From positions 2,812,563 to 2,876,562 of the forward strand of contig JACTAT010000012.1 of the NCBI GenBank assembly GCA_014526335.1: 64,000 nucleotides of DNA, in the 5' to 3' direction. Source of the DNA: Chrysaora quinquecirrha. Its lineage: Eukaryota > Cnidaria > Scyphozoa > Semaeostomeae > Pelagiidae. Below are positions 62,411-64,000 of this stretch, piece by piece. Positions within the stretch are counted from its first letter, which is position 1. Each line of letters opens with the position of its first letter. The notes beneath the pieces are model-generated. The model was not told where the DNA came from, ran no database searches, and saw only the letters and a list, made by a program, of their open reading frames with translations. Position numbers and translations under genes: made by a program.

Positions 62411-64000
62411 TCATCATCATCATCATCATCATCAATTTATTTAAAGTAGGCTTATTTACAATAAAATAGCTGATTAAGCTAATTAAGGCCTACTAACTAA
62501 AAAAATACGTATTAATTTAGAATTCTACAAATATCTACAATATGAAAAGGAAAAATAATGTCTAGATCATGTTAGATACCCAACCTGTGGTATATATGTT
62601 TTACATAACCTACAGTTGCAATCCTCACCTTTCCAGCATTTAATTTGTGCTTTAAAAACAGAAAGTGAGCTGGCTTCTTTCACCGCAATTGGCAAATTCC
62701 GCCAGAGTTTGTTTCCAAGGAAGGATATAGTTTCAACTCCATAAGTTGTTGTATGTACTTTTGGAATCTGTGAATCGTTACCTTGTCTTAGGTTGTAACT
62801 AATATTACGATCCATGAAAATATCCTTCATAAATGCTAGGTTCAGGTCAGACTTAGTTTTATATACTTCAGTCATAAGCAGCTGTAGGTTCCTTAAATGG
62901 ATGGTCTCCAGATTCCGTTGCTCCAGAAGGGACTCAAAGTCTGTTTGATTGTCATTGTATGCAAGACGCAATGCTCTTTCATGGATATGATTAATTTGAC
63001 GATTTAAAGTTGGGTCATAGAACATCCAGACAAGTGGGCAATAACTAAAGTGAGAGAAGACAAATGCCTGCATCGCCTTACTTAGCTTCTCCGTGCCCAT
63101 TTAGCAGGATATTTTTTGCAAAGAGTTTTTACATGCTGCCTAAAGCTTAACGTTTGGTCAAACGTTATCCCTAGAAGCTTCTCCTCGTTGCTTTCCTTCA
63201 CGCTAGCCTCCCGTATTTTGATGGAGACTTCATCACCTTTCCGACCAAAAATCACCAAATGGCACTTGTCTTCATTTAGTTTCATATGATTGTTTGGAAA
63301 CCACTGACTGATCTTAAGAGCATCACACTCCAATTTTGCAATGATATTTTCTATGGTATGACCACATGCATATATTGTTGTGTCATCTGGGTAGTTACAA
63401 ACTTCGGTCTCTTCTAGGAATAGGAATAAGTCATTCACATATATGTTAAACAAAAGAGGTCCCAAAACCGAGCCTTGTGGTACACCCAGATCAGTGTTTC
63501 TCCACGCACTGAACGAACTGTTCACCTTCACCCTCTGCTTCCTATCAAGGAGATAGCTATGCACAAAAAGCAATGCCGATCTACTAAAATCATATGCGTT
63601 TAATTTTGCAATTAGTAACTCGTGATTTAGACAGTAAAAAGCCTTCGACAGGTCTCTCAGAACAGCACCTGCGACGCCCCCCGCTGTCCAAGGACTTGTT
63701 GACTAGAAGTGCATGCTGTGTGCCATACCCCTTTCGAAAGCCACATAAGAGTGGAGACAGAAAGCTTTCAGTGAGTGTTAGGATTTGATTTTGCATTAAC
63801 CGTTCAAAGATTTTCGAAACCGATGGTAAAACAGTTATTGGTCGATTATTCTTTTTTGAAAAAGCATAATCTTTTTTAAAGAGTGACGTTATATCCCCAG
63901 CTTTCAATTCTTGAGGGAAAGTGCTCTTTGCCATGTGCCAGTTAAATAATATTTGAATGGCGACACTAAATACGTGAGAATTTTCTTTAAGAATTCTTGC
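62405..64000 (-). mobile_element. CR1/Jockey-like LINE, 3' part, running off the window
   Basis: Minus-strand RT frames are followed by a 3' UTR that ends in (TGA)n (TCATCATCATCATCATC on +, 62409-62431), typical of CR1/L2-clade 3' ends. The 5' part lies beyond 64000. Confidence 0.8.
62567..63934 (-). pseudogene. LINE reverse transcriptase, C-terminal portion, decayed
   Basis: Frames 63934-63590, 63573-63082 and 63100-62567 form one RT. N-terminal part: KNNRPITVLPSVSKIFERLM and FLSPLLCGFRKGYGTQHAL. Palm: LGVPQGSVLGPLLFNIYVND, and the catalytic box reads NYPDDTTIYA (Pro for the usual Ala). Thumb and C-terminus: FSHFSYCPLVWMF, RALRLAYNDNQTDFESLL and LLMTEVYKTKSDLN. Frame changes near 63.58 and 63.09 kb plus the Pro substitution mark a dead copy. 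CR1/Jockey clade from motif style. Confidence 0.85.

Noticed and set aside
1..64000. tRNA, rRNA or bacterial operon signals
   Set aside because: No cloverleaf with anticodon loop or rRNA segment was noticed, and introns, TATA/CCAAT promoters and element types are eukaryotic.

Overview
This window looks like a repeat-dense stretch of an animal nuclear genome. It is AT-rich, has intron-bearing genes, and is built almost entirely of mobile elements stacked inside one another. The families present (two or three Polintons/Mavericks, a Helitron, a Penelope-like element, an IS3EU-like DNA transposon carrying a HECT ubiquitin ligase, LINEs, several MITEs) fit an invertebrate metazoan, most plausibly a cnidarian. 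That host assignment is inference. No clearly intact host gene, rRNA, tRNA or CRISPR array was found.

Layout. 94-9553: an IS3EU-like DNA transposon of about 9.5 kb with ~400-bp repeat-filled terminal inverted repeats (TIRs). It carries an intron-containing CUE+HECT ubiquitin-ligase gene on + and a frameshifted DDE transposase on -. It sits against a fragment (9554-9843) of a YqaJ/ISL2EU-type transposon gene. About 9900-20560: a decayed + strand Polinton (integrase, jelly-roll and penton-like genes, pVI-like gene, major capsid protein, cysteine protease) with no polB or ATPase recognised. It is split by a Penelope-like retroelement (~14.83-17.2 kb) whose 3' end has a hammerhead-ribozyme-like fold. 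20570-24590: a 3'-truncated Helitron on -. 24.6-29.8 kb: AT-rich, gene-poor, with MITE-like and direct repeats. 29778-30092 and 58396-59049: two genes of an older minus-strand Polinton, split by the insertion of a second one.

That second Polinton is delimited exactly: 30167-57290, 140-bp TIRs starting AG and ending CT, and a perfect 6-bp target duplication ATTTAT on each side. It holds polB (with a partly deleted tandem copy of its promoter and 5' end), protease, major capsid, pVI-like, penton-like, integrase with chromodomain, packaging ATPase, and a cluster of small basic or acidic genes. Most large genes are broken by single in-frame stops or frameshifts; the protease is intact. It has itself been invaded by a long-TIR MITE (35737-38815, containing a piggyBac-like MITE at 36803-37531), a 232-bp mariner-like MITE (54745-54976), and a 5.8-kb TIR transposon (45202-50974) that cut the ATPase gene.

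Two signals stand out. First, the second Polinton's polB promoters carry long, perfectly phased heat-shock elements (17 consecutive GAA/TTC pentamers at 30623-30705), next to CCAAT boxes and, for some genes, TATA boxes. This suggests a heat-inducible virus-like element. Second, the 45.2-51.0 kb transposon encodes a protein whose acidic residues line up in order with the FEN1/XPG 5'-nuclease active site, in a TIR element I cannot place in a named superfamily. The right edge (59.7-64 kb) holds a decayed Cys-rich/NHL-repeat gene and the 3' part of a CR1/Jockey-like LINE with a (TGA)n tail.
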